NCBI GenBank assembly: GCA_037389465.1
Contig: JAZARR010000260.1
Span: 444,501-508,500, forward strand
Direction: 5' to 3'
DNA length: 64,000 bases
DNA from: Baylisascaris procyonis
Lineage: Eukaryota; Nematoda; Chromadorea; Rhabditida; Ascarididae
The translations under genes and the position numbers were made by a program. This document shows, in pieces, positions 1 through 13,512 of the stretch. A model generated the notes under the pieces. It saw only the letters and a list, made by a program, of their open reading frames with translations, was not told where the DNA came from and did no database searches. Numbering within the stretch: the first letter of the stretch is position 1; every line of letters begins with the position of its first letter.

Positions 1-2007
1 ACGTTTATACACGACGCATTAGAAGACACGCGCTTACACACGACCGCAACGCCGCATTAGAAGACGATATAGTCGCTACAGCCAGAGATCAACTTAGATC
101 GTTCTTTGAGTTATTGCGTTGATACACAGTTTGATTTACTGTGTGCAGCAGCCCACTAACTCACTCGCGAATCTTCGCGACACAACCACCGTGTTCATAT
201 GGCGCAAACGAATTCAAAAAGAACATAGAAGCTCGAAGCAGTATAGGACTCTATGAGATACTTCTTAGGTAAATGTCGTGAATTACGTCGAGAACTGTGG
301 GATTGGGAAGAATGACGCTGTGAGAAATGATGTTTGCGCTTAAAATCTGCGGTTTTTCTGAACCTATATGAATTTTCAATATCACTGGGAAAAGCGATGG
401 GCACGTAAGCAACACTGCCAAAGGCAACAGGGCGCTGAAGGGATCACCGAACGACGCATCCGTCGACAGTGGTACTTTGCATTGTAAGGTGTCAAGCCAT
501 ATTGGACGTTTACTATGCCTTGTGGTCGTGTCTTCTTGGCGCAACAGAGTCCGCTTTTTTCTGGACCGCTGTCCATCGTGAGATGTCACTGTTCCCGATG
601 ACTTCATCTTGTCCAGTTTGATAGTGTTATCTGAGGTGCATGTTCTCTCCTAACCACTTTTTTTGGGCTTACGTTTGCTTTTCCGCTAATTTCTTATGTT
701 GTGAGTGATTTTTGATGTCTCAACATTATGCAAGCCTGTATCGCCTAATACATCCGCATGAAACACTATGTACTGTGCTTTTGCTCGCTATGAAGGTAGC
801 TCATCATGCCTGTGTTCGCATGATGTGCAGGAAGCAAATAAACATGCGAAAAACATGCGAAAACAGACCTTCATCATTCCTCCATTCACCATAACAATGG
901 GTTTCAACCGTATCTCTAAGCCTCTACTTCGCGTCGCAAGCGATTTCTTCAGACTAACACTTGGCAACCAATGCACAGCTGTAGCACAAATGTATACTTT
1001 TTACCATACGTATGTGATGTTACCCGACCATACCTAATGAGATCACAGTTGATCGGTTATTATGCTCTTATGATGCGACCCAAGCGTTGTTGTGAGGTTG
1101 ATGATGACGTCCGGCGGAATCTAAGAAAACGGCAGGTAAGCACGTTTCATGGGTGCCTCTATCGTACCAGTGACGTCATCTCTGCAGAATGAACTTGAAT
1201 CATGCAATCCCCTATTCTGCTTGCGGGTGGATTGCCACGCAAGAAGATTTTCTTGTCTAGAAGGAGTCGGTGATGGGTTGTTTCTTGAATCAGCCAATTA
1301 TTTTTAATAAGTTATGTGGTCCCATGAACCTTGTAGTTGTCCGTGTGATGGTTCGGCCTCGCAAAGATATACTGGAACATGTATCATTTGTGGTATATGG
1401 CCCAATGCCATGCATGCATTGTTAGAGAAACTGAGAGAGGGGGGGTATTTTATAAATGACGTTTCCATATTGTTGGTAAATAAGAATTTCTTTTTACTCC
1501 AATTTAGCCATCGTTGATCGCTTTTGAGAAAAGTGGCAATTGAATTCTCCGATAGTAACATCGGCAGAACTCTAGGTCTATTCACAGGAATGGCAAAGAA
1601 CGCAGCAACCCTCATATAATAAGTTTAGCACACGGTTGCATTCCCGTAAGGCCATTGCGGCTTTAGGTTTTACTCGTACTGTGGTATTTGAAATATTTCA
1701 GGTACATTCACTACAATTATCATGGCTTTATGCGATCTCCTTCATTCTTTTGATTCATCTTAGAAGCTCATCTGTTTCTGTCGCATTTCGCATTTGTTGT
1801 ATATAATTGCTGCACTTATTTGCAAGTGTATTTTACAGCATTATGAAGAAAAAAGAAAGCTGAGAGCGTTTTTTCAAAGAACTTTTATCACAGAGTAATA
1901 CAAAGCCAAAGTATTACAAAGGCAGAAGACAGCTGTAGTAGCGTCGGCAAGCCAGCAACTACATCTTAAATCAAGACACACTCGAAATTCCCTTGAATAG
2001 TTGATGA
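1..2007. other. Gene-poor left edge
   Basis: No gene can be supported here. The first 70 bases carry a 13-nt direct repeat (CGCATTAGAAGAC, at about 16 and 53). A perfect 7-bp hairpin (ACACAGT, loop TTGATTT, ACTGTGT) lies at 124-144. A short plus-strand reading frame ends in a good donor at 1134/1135 (CGGCAG, then GTAAGC), but no partner exon was found. The remaining ORFs are short and have no recognisable motif. Confidence 0.5.
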
Positions 2008-2374
2008 TTAGCATGTTTTACAGCATGTGCGACACCAAGTTATTCTATCGTACCAGTCAACGCGAGTGGGAACAGGTCGTGAAAGCCCCAACTCTCCCAG
2101 ATCACCAGGTGTCGGCACTGGAACAGGCACCGGTACGGGTACTGGCTTGTCAATAACAACAACGCCACCTCCACCTCCGCATGTGTCGCACCCTCCACTA
2201 GGTCGCGGAGGTGGTGGTGGTGGTGGCGGTGGTGCTGGTGGTGCTGGCGGTGGCGGTGGCGGTGGTGGTGGTGGTGGCGGTGGCGGTGGCGGTGGCGGTG
2301 GCGTTGGGGGTGGCGGTGGCGGTGGCGGTGGCGGTGGCGGTGGCGGTGGCGGTGGCGGTGGCGGTGGCGGTGGC

Positions 2375-2406
<32 letters not shown>

Positions 2407-3249
2407 TGGCGGCGCTGGCGCTGGCGGCGGCGGTGGCGGCGGATGTGGCGCGGGAGGACTGCCACCGCCACCGCACGGTCCTTGCTCTCCACATGGCGAC
2501 TGGCAGCTACCCGTCGTACATCCACCAGGAACAGGTACAGGCACCGGAACTGGGACTGGTGAGGGCACAGGAACGGGTCGATCAACAACAACAACACCAC
2601 TGCTACAAGATGGACCGGTGCATGGGTTGTTGCATGTGTTGCAGACAGTCCTCTTTTCCCTGGAAATATTCGCGTTAGACATCACTTCTTCGAATTGCTT
2701 GAACGCTAGGACGAAATCATGCTTTAAACTATAGCGGGCGAAAATTGTGGATGAATTAATCCTTTCTTTCCTAGACTGAAGGGAGCTGTCCTGTGCGTTC
2801 ACTGTGCATTTTCACCTGAGCCATAACCAAAAATTTCTAATTTATCGATTCTCGCTTTTTCATATAGTCATCACATTTTGCCGGATTCATAGGTTTTTCC
2901 ATGTAGCTTAAATTTCGATTGCATGATCCTCTTTACAAAATTTCTTCTACTCCACTTTCAGGTTTTCATCAAATGAAAATTTACTCAGCATTTTTTCAGC
3001 TCTTTCCATGAATACTGCTCTGCAAACTTAAAGGTCAATTTACGCGGGAAGAGTGATCACCATTACGGAAATATCCTCGAATTTTATCACAGAACGGAGA
3101 AAGAAACAGCGGGAATCTGATTTAACCAGTCAAATATCACCGAATTAACAGCACAAATAATAACTGAATTCCTGGCGCATTTTCAGTTACGTGACAGACC
3201 ACGATGAGAAAGAACAGTGCATAAGAATCACCACAAATATAATTATCAT
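2008..3249 (-). CDS. Secreted Cys- and polyproline-rich protein (two exons)
   Basis: The model joins exon 1 (3249 to 3191, 59 nt) to exon 2 (2659 to 2008, including the stop) and predicts 236 residues. Exon 1 encodes a classic signal peptide beginning MIIIFVVILMHCSFSSWS, followed by a GTAACT donor in phase 2. Exon 2 follows the acceptor ATATTTCCAG and restores the frame exactly. Mature order: a short EKR basic site; a Cys motif (CNTCNNPC); a VVVVDRP block with PV repeats; a second Cys cluster; a very long proline run; a third CxxC; a second VVVIDKP block with PV repeats; and a C-terminal cluster WCRTCCKTC. The two PV blocks look like mirrored copies around the proline rod. The family is not recognised. 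The layout fits an extracellular structural protein (cuticle, pharynx, gland or eggshell), but that is inference. A purely single-exon reading would give a 264-residue protein without a signal peptide, which is less convincing. Confidence 0.6.
2208..2440. repeat. GGTGGC hexanucleotide microsatellite
   Basis: A nearly pure (GGTGGC)n tract with GGT-only interruptions lies inside exon 2 of the polyproline protein. On the minus strand it reads as alternating proline codons (CCA/CCG, CCGCCA), which produces the proline rod. The plus strand is open as polyglycine, which is a by-product of the repeat. Confidence 0.95.
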
Positions 3250-4050
3250 GCTTGCATCTTCAAGAAAACGCTCCCATTTTTTGAATCACAGTGATAAGGT
3301 ACAGAAACATCTTGCTTACTTCACCCCTATACCTACAGAATGAGGCAGAGCTAACAAAGGAGTTTAGTAGTGCCTCGGCGACTGCATCATTTTTGCTTTA
3401 CCAGATTGCATCAAGAGAAAGTGGATCGGCTAAGTTGAAGAGCACAAATCGCACCTAGCCATATCATTTTGCGCTACCCTGGCGTGATCATCACGCTCAT
3501 GAAAGTCCGACGATGAGTAGTTTCATCGTCTGTGCTAAAACAATTCCCTTGTTTCCGAACATGGTTTGCAGCTGAAGATGCTGCCAGTGGAGAAAAAAGA
3601 TACAGCAGCTTCCTCACGTTGGTGAGCCTTCCAGCAAGCGAGCGGAATTTCAGTCAACGAAAATTCCTTTTTTGGGGTCTCTTTGGAATTACATGATAAT
3701 CTTCTACTCTTTTGCGCGCGTGAGACGTGCTCGCGTGTTCGAGGCCCTTCCTACGCATGAAGATTCAGGATCCTTAAGCTCTTCTTACTGAAACTGTTTC
3801 CTTACTCTGCTATTAAGGAGACTCTGTGGAAATGTTTTAAGAAGTTGCAGCATCTTCTTTGTGCCCGATGCCTGCCAGAAAAGGTCGCAGAAATATTGGT
3901 CCATCTTTGAGATTCTTTAAAAAGTACTGTTGATCGAAGAACGTATGTAAAAGAGCGTGGTTCATTTCTGAAGAATTTCTGCGGGAAAACGCTGTATTTA
4001 TCAGAGCCCACCGTTCAACAGAAAAACAATTTATCTTGTCTTTAACATAC

Positions 4051-4092
4051 CTGTGACCATTGGTGGACTCCGCGGCAACTTCCTGAATAGGC
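4051..4092 (-). other. Possible 42-nt micro-exon
   Basis: On the minus strand the acceptor GTATTTGCAG is followed by 42 open bases (reading PIQEVAAESTNGH in one frame) and then a GTATGT donor. A frame-compatible acceptor (TTTTCTGGCAG) lies about 180 bases further on, and each of its two possible frames ends in a stop within about 75 nt. An ATG frame lies upstream. Both splice signals are good, but no homology is recognised and the whole region is also open as one ORF, so this is weak. Confidence 0.22.
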
Positions 4093-7000
4093 CTGCAAAT
4101 ACGAACATTTTTAGTTGTCATACGTTGAGTGCGCAATTTATATGAGAAACGGTACATTGGACGTTGGATGCCAAGTGCACGAAGCATCGATTGTGGTTAC
4201 TCGTTTGCACTAACTGTGGTATGACTTTAGAGGTTCCATATTCGCTATCGCTGGTTTGCGCACTATTCGCTTCAGGCCATCAGACGGTTCCGTCTGGAGG
4301 GTCGCTCAAATGAGAAGAAGCAATAATAACAATTTTGCCTTGCCCTGATGTAAAAAAGAAAGCTTGGAATTGACTGTTGCTTAACTTGCAGGACTCTATG
4401 TGACACTTAGCAAATATTTCCTCTATGAATTTTCATTTATCGTGATTCTTCGAATAACTCATAAGCTGGCAATGAGAGAAATTTGGAGGCAGCAACCATT
4501 AGCCACTCCGATATTGTTTACTTTTGGGAATTAACAGATCTGTGCTTGATCGGAGCTTGGCATGGATCACTGTATTTCTGCATCTACTGATGATAGATGC
4601 GTTCAAATAAATGAAAATGACTTTGCGAAATCAAAATTAAGTCTGTCACAACGTCAAAAAATTTATGAAATGCAAAGTGCCATTTCAAGGAAAACGGTGC
4701 TGAACGATGGAAGAGGGAATTCTGACCCACAAAGCATAATTCAGCAATGCTTTATACGGCTTCCCACATTCGTTGTAGCTGAATGTTTGTAGTACAAAAA
4801 AAAAAGAAACCTCGTTATGGATCTCTTGCATTCTCTCTTCTTAATGTTCTCTTGAACCGGATGTCATTTAAGTTCCCCCCGCATCTCTGCATTCTGACAA
4901 CATTTTCCCCTCAAAAAATGCCAACCTTTCGGGCTCTTTTCACAAATTGCAAAATTGAATTTCGCGAATTTCATCCACTTTGTTATATTCAGCCTTTCCT
5001 CACTGCATCATCCAACCTCTATGAACTTTACATTTCGAATTCCATCGCATCTAGAGGCGGCTTAGCACCATTCGGCCAAAGAGTACTGCCTTCTGATGGT
5101 CCCTCATAATGGAATTTTTTTTTTTAGATGGGAATTGAAATATATTGGAAAAGAGACGACTATCCTCCTCAAGCCGGCTGTAGAGTGATTAAGATCATAC
5201 CAGCTTACTTCAAACCTTTTATTAGTTACAAAAACATATCCAAAACTTACCTTGCTGCAATCATCCCAATGATGCAGAAGGCTAAGAAAATAGATTTGCG
5301 TATAGTCATGATGAAGGAGACTCTTCACCTGAAACATTTTTCGCCAAGTTTTTCACCTTCACCAAGTTTTAATGCACCTTAATCCACCAGACGCATTTAG
5401 TAAACAAAATCGTTGAAGAATAAATCAGTTATAAAAGTGGAGAAATGAAAATCTTTCGAACCACTATGATCATTGCAGGATAATTTTGAATTTTTTTGGT
5501 GAAATTGCTGCTTTTTCCTACCCCTGACATCACGAGCAATGGTTACCATAAATTCACATCGTTCAAACAAAGTATTGCCATTTTTTTCACTATATGTCTT
5601 GAGCATATAAGATAATCGTTTTCCTATTCGCTGGGCCATCACCTTCCGCTTTTTAAAATGATCCAAACAGGAGGATCTGGCTGCACTGGTAGAATTTTTG
5701 AGACAAAAAGCCCCGAGAAAGCCGTGTAAAAGTTTATTCCAATAGGGGTTTGCTCAGTGCAAATGCTTTTTTCAGTGCCCAAAAAACTATTTTTCAACAA
5801 TTTCAGTAATTTTCATTTTTGCATGATTACACGTAAAAATAATTCCTGTTCAATGTCCTCACATCAGTGTCATTCGCATGAATCATATTAACAGTGCCTT
5901 GTGATGACATGGCAAAGTGCAACCACTAGAAAATATTTCTTTAAAAACGGTCAAAATAGAAAAAAAATCTCCGTCATTTGTATACGATTTAATCAATAAA
6001 TTTTCTCATTCTAATACACGACCTCAACTTGCTAGAAGAATCACTTAAATCGTCTCTCCATTACGTTGTTTAAACGTTCAATAAACATGAACGTCGAGAT
6101 ACATCAAGACATCAAATTCCTTAAAAGTCGAGTTATTACCGCACAAGAGCACTCATGCTGCATTGCACATACTACCGCACATATGCTGCAAAAATGTTAA
6201 CTATGCTCATTATAACGTGCCCTTTAGTATGTGAAAACGGTTCCTCCGTTTGGAATTCTCAACTGCACATCATCGGACTAAGCGTTACGAAGTCTTTAGC
6301 GCTTTATTTGCACCGTGAGCCGAAAAGCCTCAGCTATAGAGCCTACTTCCAGTTAATTCTATCATCATTAGATATGAACAAAAGTGCAAGAGCTTTTTTT
6401 CCTTTATTTTAAATCTCAAATCACGGAATAATGTGGTAATTGTTTCATGACCTAGCACGCTGGACGTACGCTGGTAGAAGAAATTTAAAAAATAGAAAAC
6501 TGCTGGGAAATAATTTCATATTTCTCAGTCATCCAACTGCACTATGTCACCCTGCGTTGATGAACTGTTCTATTAATTTCATTTTGTATTGCCGAATTCT
6601 GCTGCACTCATAGCGCGCCATCTTTCCAAGTTGTAACATAATCTTCCCCCTGCGGTGGGCATACTTGTTCGTCCATATGCACCTGTGGCGTATCACATTT
6701 CTTATTTTTATTTCTTTTTATAATCGTATGCCCCAAATCCCCGTGGCAAAAAAATAGGGGAACGAAGTGATGGAGATGCGCATGATAACCTTAGCGGAGG
6801 AGCGAAATGCGGCTTGTTGCACAGAGTTTCAACCAGTGAATTCCAGGTGCTGCACTGTTTCAGGAACCGAGATCTCCCATCGGTGGCAAGTGATTTTTTA
6901 ATTTCACCAATCCAATTTACTCAATCTTCGCCTTCTAGGAACTGTCCATCTCTTAGGCGTTCTTTTTAGCAACTACCCTTAGTATGGGTGGAGCGTCCTG

Positions 7001-10000
7001 TGGGCGGTCCCACAAATGAGAAGCGCAAATCCGCTGAAGTGTTAGCTAATGCTCAGCAAATGGCACAATAAGTTAGAATAGAGAATAAAAGTTATTCGCC
7101 GCGAACAGCAAATAATAGCTTGCGATTTTACATTTCGAAAACAATAGCGCAATTCAGCTTAGGCAAGAGCCAGTCAAAACAAGAGCGATTATATACAGTT
7201 CAATTTATGCAGTGGGAACATTGAATTATGATTATCTAGAAAATTCCCACTAATCGACGCTGCCTTTGATAGGCTCCTTTGCAAGGTGAATACTCCTCCT
7301 TATTAGCTCGCAACCACATCGTATTTTTAGCATTTCGATTCCGAATTTCGAAATTCACTAGGCTGCCTAAGTGGAAAAATTCAAATTTGCCTAACTTGCT
7401 GAGTGATGCAACATTGGAAGAATTCATAAACTAAGCCCACGTTGATGAGACTTTACTATTTTATGAGTTGGAAGTAATGCTGCGAAAATCGAGCGTTTTT
7501 ACTTCTCAACCAACGAATCGCCATCTGTCAAACCTGTTGGACTGGATGAGAGAACTGGGAGCTATGACTGATTTCTTCCGCTGGCTTGACTTAAGTATGG
7601 AAATCAAAAGTTCCGGTTGACCGATCTACTTTCTCACTTTTGGTGCTGCAGCACGGTGTGCTAATGAGGTTCGATAAGCATCGGCACTTCTGTCGCTCGT
7701 TTCCTACAACACCAACAAACTTATGGCGATATCGATAGAGGCTTTTTAAGATTGAACAATAGAACAGCGTTTACTGAATTGTCGTGACAATGAAAAGTGA
7801 AGACGCGCATCAGAGGAAGTGCCTTGGTATGACAAAGACGTGCCCAAGGAAGTGACATGCGCTTTGTATGCCCTTTCACCTGATCGACCAGTTCCAGTCG
7901 TTGCCAGCAAGCAAAAGAACAAAGAGAACAAAATTTGTACATTTGAGGCGTTCTGGCGGCCGGTAGAGCGTAACCGAACGGATATTTTCTTTTGCCTAAT
8001 CGGTTTCAAGTAAAAATCATACTACTAAATCTGGTATCCGCAAAATGAATGCAACCCTTCCTCCTTAAAATATCAAAAGCTTCATTGAAGCCCGATATAT
8101 CAAGCCAACATGAAGTATAACTTGGAACCAATTTTAGGGCAAATATTATACGCAATGAATTTCGTAACAGTGCTTCTTCAAATGGAATAGCCCGAATGAC
8201 GGACAAGCACAAATGCGCTGACGCAATGAAGAAAAATTTAAAAAGAGCAATGAATTATGACTGTTGATGAGTGGGCGCAAAAAAATGAAGAAATTATGGA
8301 CACATTTTCACTCATCGATATTAAACATACCTTTAGGTTGGAAGTGCGGTTGGAACTGCGGCGACAGCTGAACTATTTGTAAGTGGAGAAGTGCATTGCA
8401 TGTACTAAGAAAAATCTATCATTATTGCTCAAAAAATCGCTCAAAAAAAAGGCAAATGAATGTCGCTCATTATTTCAGTGCGATTTATTTACAAGGCGAT
8501 TGATATTATGAGTTAACAAATGCGGGCATCAAAATATTAAAGGTACGAAGGTTGAGAGTTTGCATGCCAAGCATCTCGGCAGCTATGAATTAGTGGTCTG
8601 CAGCCACTGCTTGCCATTGGAATAAGCAGTTCGTTCACCCATTCTCTTAGGCAACAAAGAAGAAAGTAACGTGATATACGTAAAGTGCCTTCTATGCGAC
8701 TTAAATTTTTAAATTCCTATTTGCTGTGCTCGCCATTCTACATTCCACAACGACTGTGCCATTCCACTGATGCAATGATTTCTTTCTCCTTCAAAAAAGA
8801 AGACTCCTCGTAAGTACTGCAAATTAACGGGCGTCTTGTTTACCGTGTTACAGCTGAAATGTTATAGCTGGTAATAGAGCTGATAAATGATCAGATGGAG
8901 CATCTTCAAAAGTATTAGATGCACTCCGAATTGCCCACCATATTTCCTTCCCCCTCCCTCCTCATAATCGCATCCAAAATTGAACGCTTCTCTCAAATAT
9001 GACTCATTTCTTATTCACCAAAAACGTTTCAGTGGATGTTCACTGGAACTTTGCTCATGGCGCTGTACTCCTGCACACCTTCGTGATGTCCGACTTACTC
9101 GTATGGCAATGCCTATTTTGTGCTCTCGACACTTCCGCTCCTCGTGAAGACTAATATGCAAAGCTTCGAGCAATCGACCCCCTTGAAGTTCACCACACCT
9201 GCTGCTTCCTAAGGTAATTATTAGGGATACTCGTATAATAGTAACAGCATGTTTGATCATTTTGAAAATCGCACCGATTGTAGGAATCAATCTTTTACCT
9301 TATTTGACTATTGCCTTGGGATACTCTCGCTTCCTCACCTTATTCTATTTACCTGTTATTCATGGCTCAGACGTCAGATGTGGTGAAAGTTACGGCGACG
9401 TGATCCGTCAGCACGCAGAGCAATTGTTTCAAGAAGTTTAGCTCAGCTGTACGGTTAATATATGATTAAGCTGCCTCTGTCAAACATAAGTCATCCAAAC
9501 TGGAGGTATTGGCTCTAACGTTTCGGAATATAGGTTTAAATTCTGAAACGCATCCTTCACATCCTCACGCACCACCTTTGTTGCAATTGCTCCACATACG
9601 TCATCGATTTGCAATGTGTCTAGGTGATCTCATCAGTATAACTGGTCAGTAACATTATTCTACTGAAGCTTTTAGAATTGAAATAGAAACTAATTCTCGA
9701 AAAAAATGTTCGACCATTTATCGCGGACTCTTTATTCTCAGGTAAAATGGTCGCTCACAAAAGCCTGAAAGACCAGCGAGACAGTAGCATCAGAATTAGA
9801 TGGGTGAATGCAAAGCAGAACGAAAAAGAACTGAGGATTACTATGAGAGGAAAGCGTTTATAAGGAAGCAACGTTGATACAAGCACAATGTTGCATTGAG
9901 TGAAACGCACAAGAAGTTTTCGATAGCATCCCCTTGTGCAAGAGAATCGTTTGCCCAATCATTTTATATAGTGGTCATCAAGAAATATCAATCACACGAA

Positions 10001-12509
10001 ACGAGTATTCTTACGTGAACGAAAACAGACTCGGCCTACAGTCACCGTCTGCAGCAGTTTTTAGGCTTGTTGACCACATTTTGTGCACATCTCGTCGAAA
10101 TTTCACGCCTTGCTAGCGAGCACGGGAAATCTGCCGCAACGAAACTCCGTCCCTTCAAAAACAGCTTTAGAACAACCACCCGGACACTTTTGGACACCTT
10201 CCGTGTTACATGAACGTAGCATACAGCAGGAGCGAATGCTGCTGTCCACCTGTTACGCGCACCTGGTCCACCAGGAATTCAGCCATAAACCTTATATCCA
10301 CCATTTTTGGTCTCTAAGCTCTCCATTAATCAGTGTTTATGAAACGGCTGTGCCACCTGCTAAACTAGAGAAGCAGAATTTGCTAAGGGATGCGAACGTC
10401 AGCGATAGGCATATACTTCACCTCCTTCACCTGAGTAGAAAATACCTGTATTTCAGCATCTGCTATCCTTTCAAGGGCCTTCAGCACAATAGTTCGATAA
10501 TTCGGCAGTATCCCGAACAACAGTGCACATTGCTGGAACATTTATATTGACACTTCTACTCAACGAGCCACATATTGCACCTCTAAAGCTGAATCTCGGC
10601 GGATGTGAAATATTCTAGGGTACTTGACAGCTGCCGTACAGCTGAGGAATGAACATCTAGGAAAACGCAAGAGAACTTTACAGGTATACCTGCACATGCG
10701 GAACCCACTGTGTACGTAACCCACTGACAGAATGTGGGCCTATGCGCGATTTTAGGAGGGCATCACGCATCACCAGTGTAACTTGAAGAAACAAAATATA
10801 ACAGAAAGATTTCGCGCGCAAGCTCCGGCATATTCCCAGTGAAGGCGAAATTCATCATTTACCGGTCACACATATAGGCGACCCGTGAATGACCCAAATC
10901 AGCTCTCAGAATGCAGATTTGTAGGGTCATAATTCGTGAAAATTTTCTTTCAGTCTCTTTTTAATATCATGGGTGAAAAAATTATCCCAGACATATAACC
11001 AGTTGGTAAGTTCTGTAACAATGGCCCGCGATGCCAAAACTAGTTAGCCGCGAACATATATGGAAAATGGCGAACGGCAACTTTCAGTTAGGAAAAGAGA
11101 GCCGAAAATTTCACTTCAAACGGAAGATGGAAGAAGGAGAAGGTGGAACGTAACAGGTGTGGACATGAGTTAACTGTATATCTGCGGCGTGCAAATTCAT
11201 CTATGAGAAAATTTGCTCCTTTTCAAACACCTTCTATCCGCTTAGCATGCTTTACCTCGGTTTCACTTTTATTGTTCAGATTATATGCACACTGAACATG
11301 ACTTATATTACTGCCTTCTACAATATCGCGATGTAGCATTCGACTACTCGCAGTTGCGCCCTGTGCAGGTTGATATGTATGTTTTCTTATCACCGTGTCT
11401 CTTAAGCAAACTTCGAAACAATTTTTTTGCATTTTATGATAACTGCAGCTATCAAGGGGTAGATTTCCAGCAAATTGCTACTATGCAGGAAAAATGCGCA
11501 TTCAAAAGAGCGAAAGAGCGTCTTCTATCTCGATGGAAGCATGTAACCGATCCTGCCAGTTGCCTTTGCTTTCTGGTTATGTGGTAGTAGTTGTGATCAC
11601 GTTCGCGCTTCAAACGTCTTTAGAAATTGAAAAAAATTTACTGCTTTACTCTGAAAAGTTTACTGCTTTCATGCATAGTCTGGTGAAAGGCGATTGCGTT
11701 TCGTTGATCTGACCCTTGTGCTGCGCTTTCATGAAATTTTGTGAATGGCACTAAATTCATTCTGAAGTGCTCATTCAATGTTCACATCTGAGGAACTGCT
11801 TCATCGATGGGTTTCGCACCACGCAGTAGTCAAATGTAGCACAATGTCACAACTGACGGACGATTGCTCATTGAAAAATAACACTTTTCAGTACAAGGAA
11901 CGGACATGGCTTTCTCCTGCGACGGCTAAAATTGGTGGCAATCACTCAGACAGCACAATCATCCCTGCCAATGACCTTTCTTGCAACACCACAAAAAGAA
12001 AAATGAAGTGGGAAATGAACATCCAAATGAGAAAAAATAATCGCTACCTTTTTCATTCATGGTGCGTTACAACACAACTCGAACGACCCCGAATTGTGAT
12101 GCAGTTTGGGAACAACAATCAAAAGTACTTCCTTCCCGCCCGCCTACCCCTGCTATCACGGATAAGCTCATTAGCAACAAAGCCCATGAATGGTTGCTAT
12201 TTCCACGATATATTCGATTGATATTGATGTGAATGCGCCTTGTTTAACGAGATGCTGAAGCTTGACGTGTCTAACTAATGGCAGCATGCGTAGCCGTTTT
12301 TTAACAATGTTTTAACTTTGATATTTCTATAACGACAACAATAATAAAATTCATTTCAAGCACAGAATGACATAGGACTACATAATTCCTGAACAGAAGT
12401 GAGTTTATCCAATCGGGCACCTGGAGATTCCGAAGATCAGCTTGCTTATGCTTTGGGATGCATAATGTAACCTTCCGAACTTCCCCTTTCGGTTTTCGCT
12501 GTCGTTGGC

Positions 12510-12558
12510 TTAGGCTCGTCTCCTGCCCGTCGGATGTTGACGAGCCGATTCACCGTCG
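12510..12558 (-). repeat. Dispersed repeat copy 1 (coding tail GESxRQHP)
   Basis: This 49-base block aligns without gaps to 45395-45443, with 38 identical positions by eye. On the minus strand both copies read the same short carboxyl tail, (D/N)GES(A/T)RQHP followed by an Arg-rich end and a stop. Conservation of the frame suggests a decayed protein-coding repeat rather than random similarity. Confidence 0.5.
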
Positions 12559-13512
12559 TTTCTGTTTTCTTTTGTCTACTCCGCGGTCGGTTGTCAAGCT
12601 CCGACCAGAACTGTTGGCTCAACCGAGCCATCCCGCCCTGCACCTCACCAGGACAAGGGCAGCGCGACAAGTCCCGACAGTTATAGGAATCATCACCATG
12701 TGCCGAATGAATTCAACTAAACGCAAGTGCCACGTATTTTTTTGGATGAGAGGGCATAAAAAATTTGAAATTCGATATCGTGTATAGTCGAAAACAACAA
12801 CCGTGTCAATCGCACTCAGCATTCGGCGAGCTACTTGATAACTAAAACAATTACAAAAATCATTTGATGGAAGCAAAGAAAATATCGACTATGGGAAGAA
12901 AGTAAAGAATGCGTGCGACGGTGATTTATGAATTAATGCGACTCACTACTACTCTCTAAAGAGAATATGACGCCACACAATAATCGAACGTTTCAATGTT
13001 CACGTAAGTCATGGGACAAATAAACTTGTATCGTTTGCGTTAGTTGTTACACCTTAGCAAGCTATGGTACATTTCTCGCCTAACACTACTCTATCAGAAT
13101 AGGACAGTAAGTAGATCACTACAACGTAGTAGTCATATGTAACATGAAACTACCATACAGGTTTACAGATGGCTGTCATGTTTACTAATAATGTAATTAA
13201 ACAAGTGGAAGAATGTGTTAGATATGCTGGCAGTATAGGGCACTTTCGCAATTTCATTTCATCAGACAACCAGCTCTTCACATACTTCCTATCACTATAT
13301 AGCCTTTTTCTCGTCTTTTTGCCTCTGCTTCTTTTCAAAAACGTATCTACTACTTAATGTAAAAGCAAGATTATTTTACCAAAAGATCGATAATTCTTTC
13401 TGTAATGAACCGATTTTTCTATGAGGGAATAGTTTCGTCTTTAACTACCTTAATATGATTTATACGATAGTGACAGAATCAACAAGTTGGTGCAAGTTGA
13501 GGTATTGCAACT

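Larger units (their letters stand above)
3250..13512. other. Long intergenic stretch, no firm gene
   Basis: About 10 kb with only short ORFs and no domain signature. Weak items are a 42-nt exon-like block at 4051-4092 (minus strand), small hairpins at 4281-4296 and 6999-7014, and a repeat-derived segment near 12510-12558. The 155-codon frame at 10083-10550 and the 147-codon frame at 11778-12221 show no recognisable motif or convincing codon pattern. The upstream promoter of the polyproline gene should lie just above 3250, but no TATA-like or initiator signal stands out. Confidence 0.5.

Noticed and set aside
251..607. Minus-strand ORF of 118 codons near the left edge
   Set aside because: No motif, no splice signals, and overlapping frames are equally open.
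2027..2734. Plus-strand polyglycine ORF of 235 codons
   Set aside because: It is the mirror of the GGTGGC repeat; the minus strand has the signal-peptide exon, phased splice sites and Cys modules.
10083..10550. Plus-strand ORF of 155 codons
   Set aside because: Composition is not coding-like, there is no recognisable domain, and no flanking splice or start context supports it.
11778..12221. Plus-strand ORF of 147 codons
   Set aside because: Length alone; the translation shows no domain, signal peptide or compositional bias typical of a gene.
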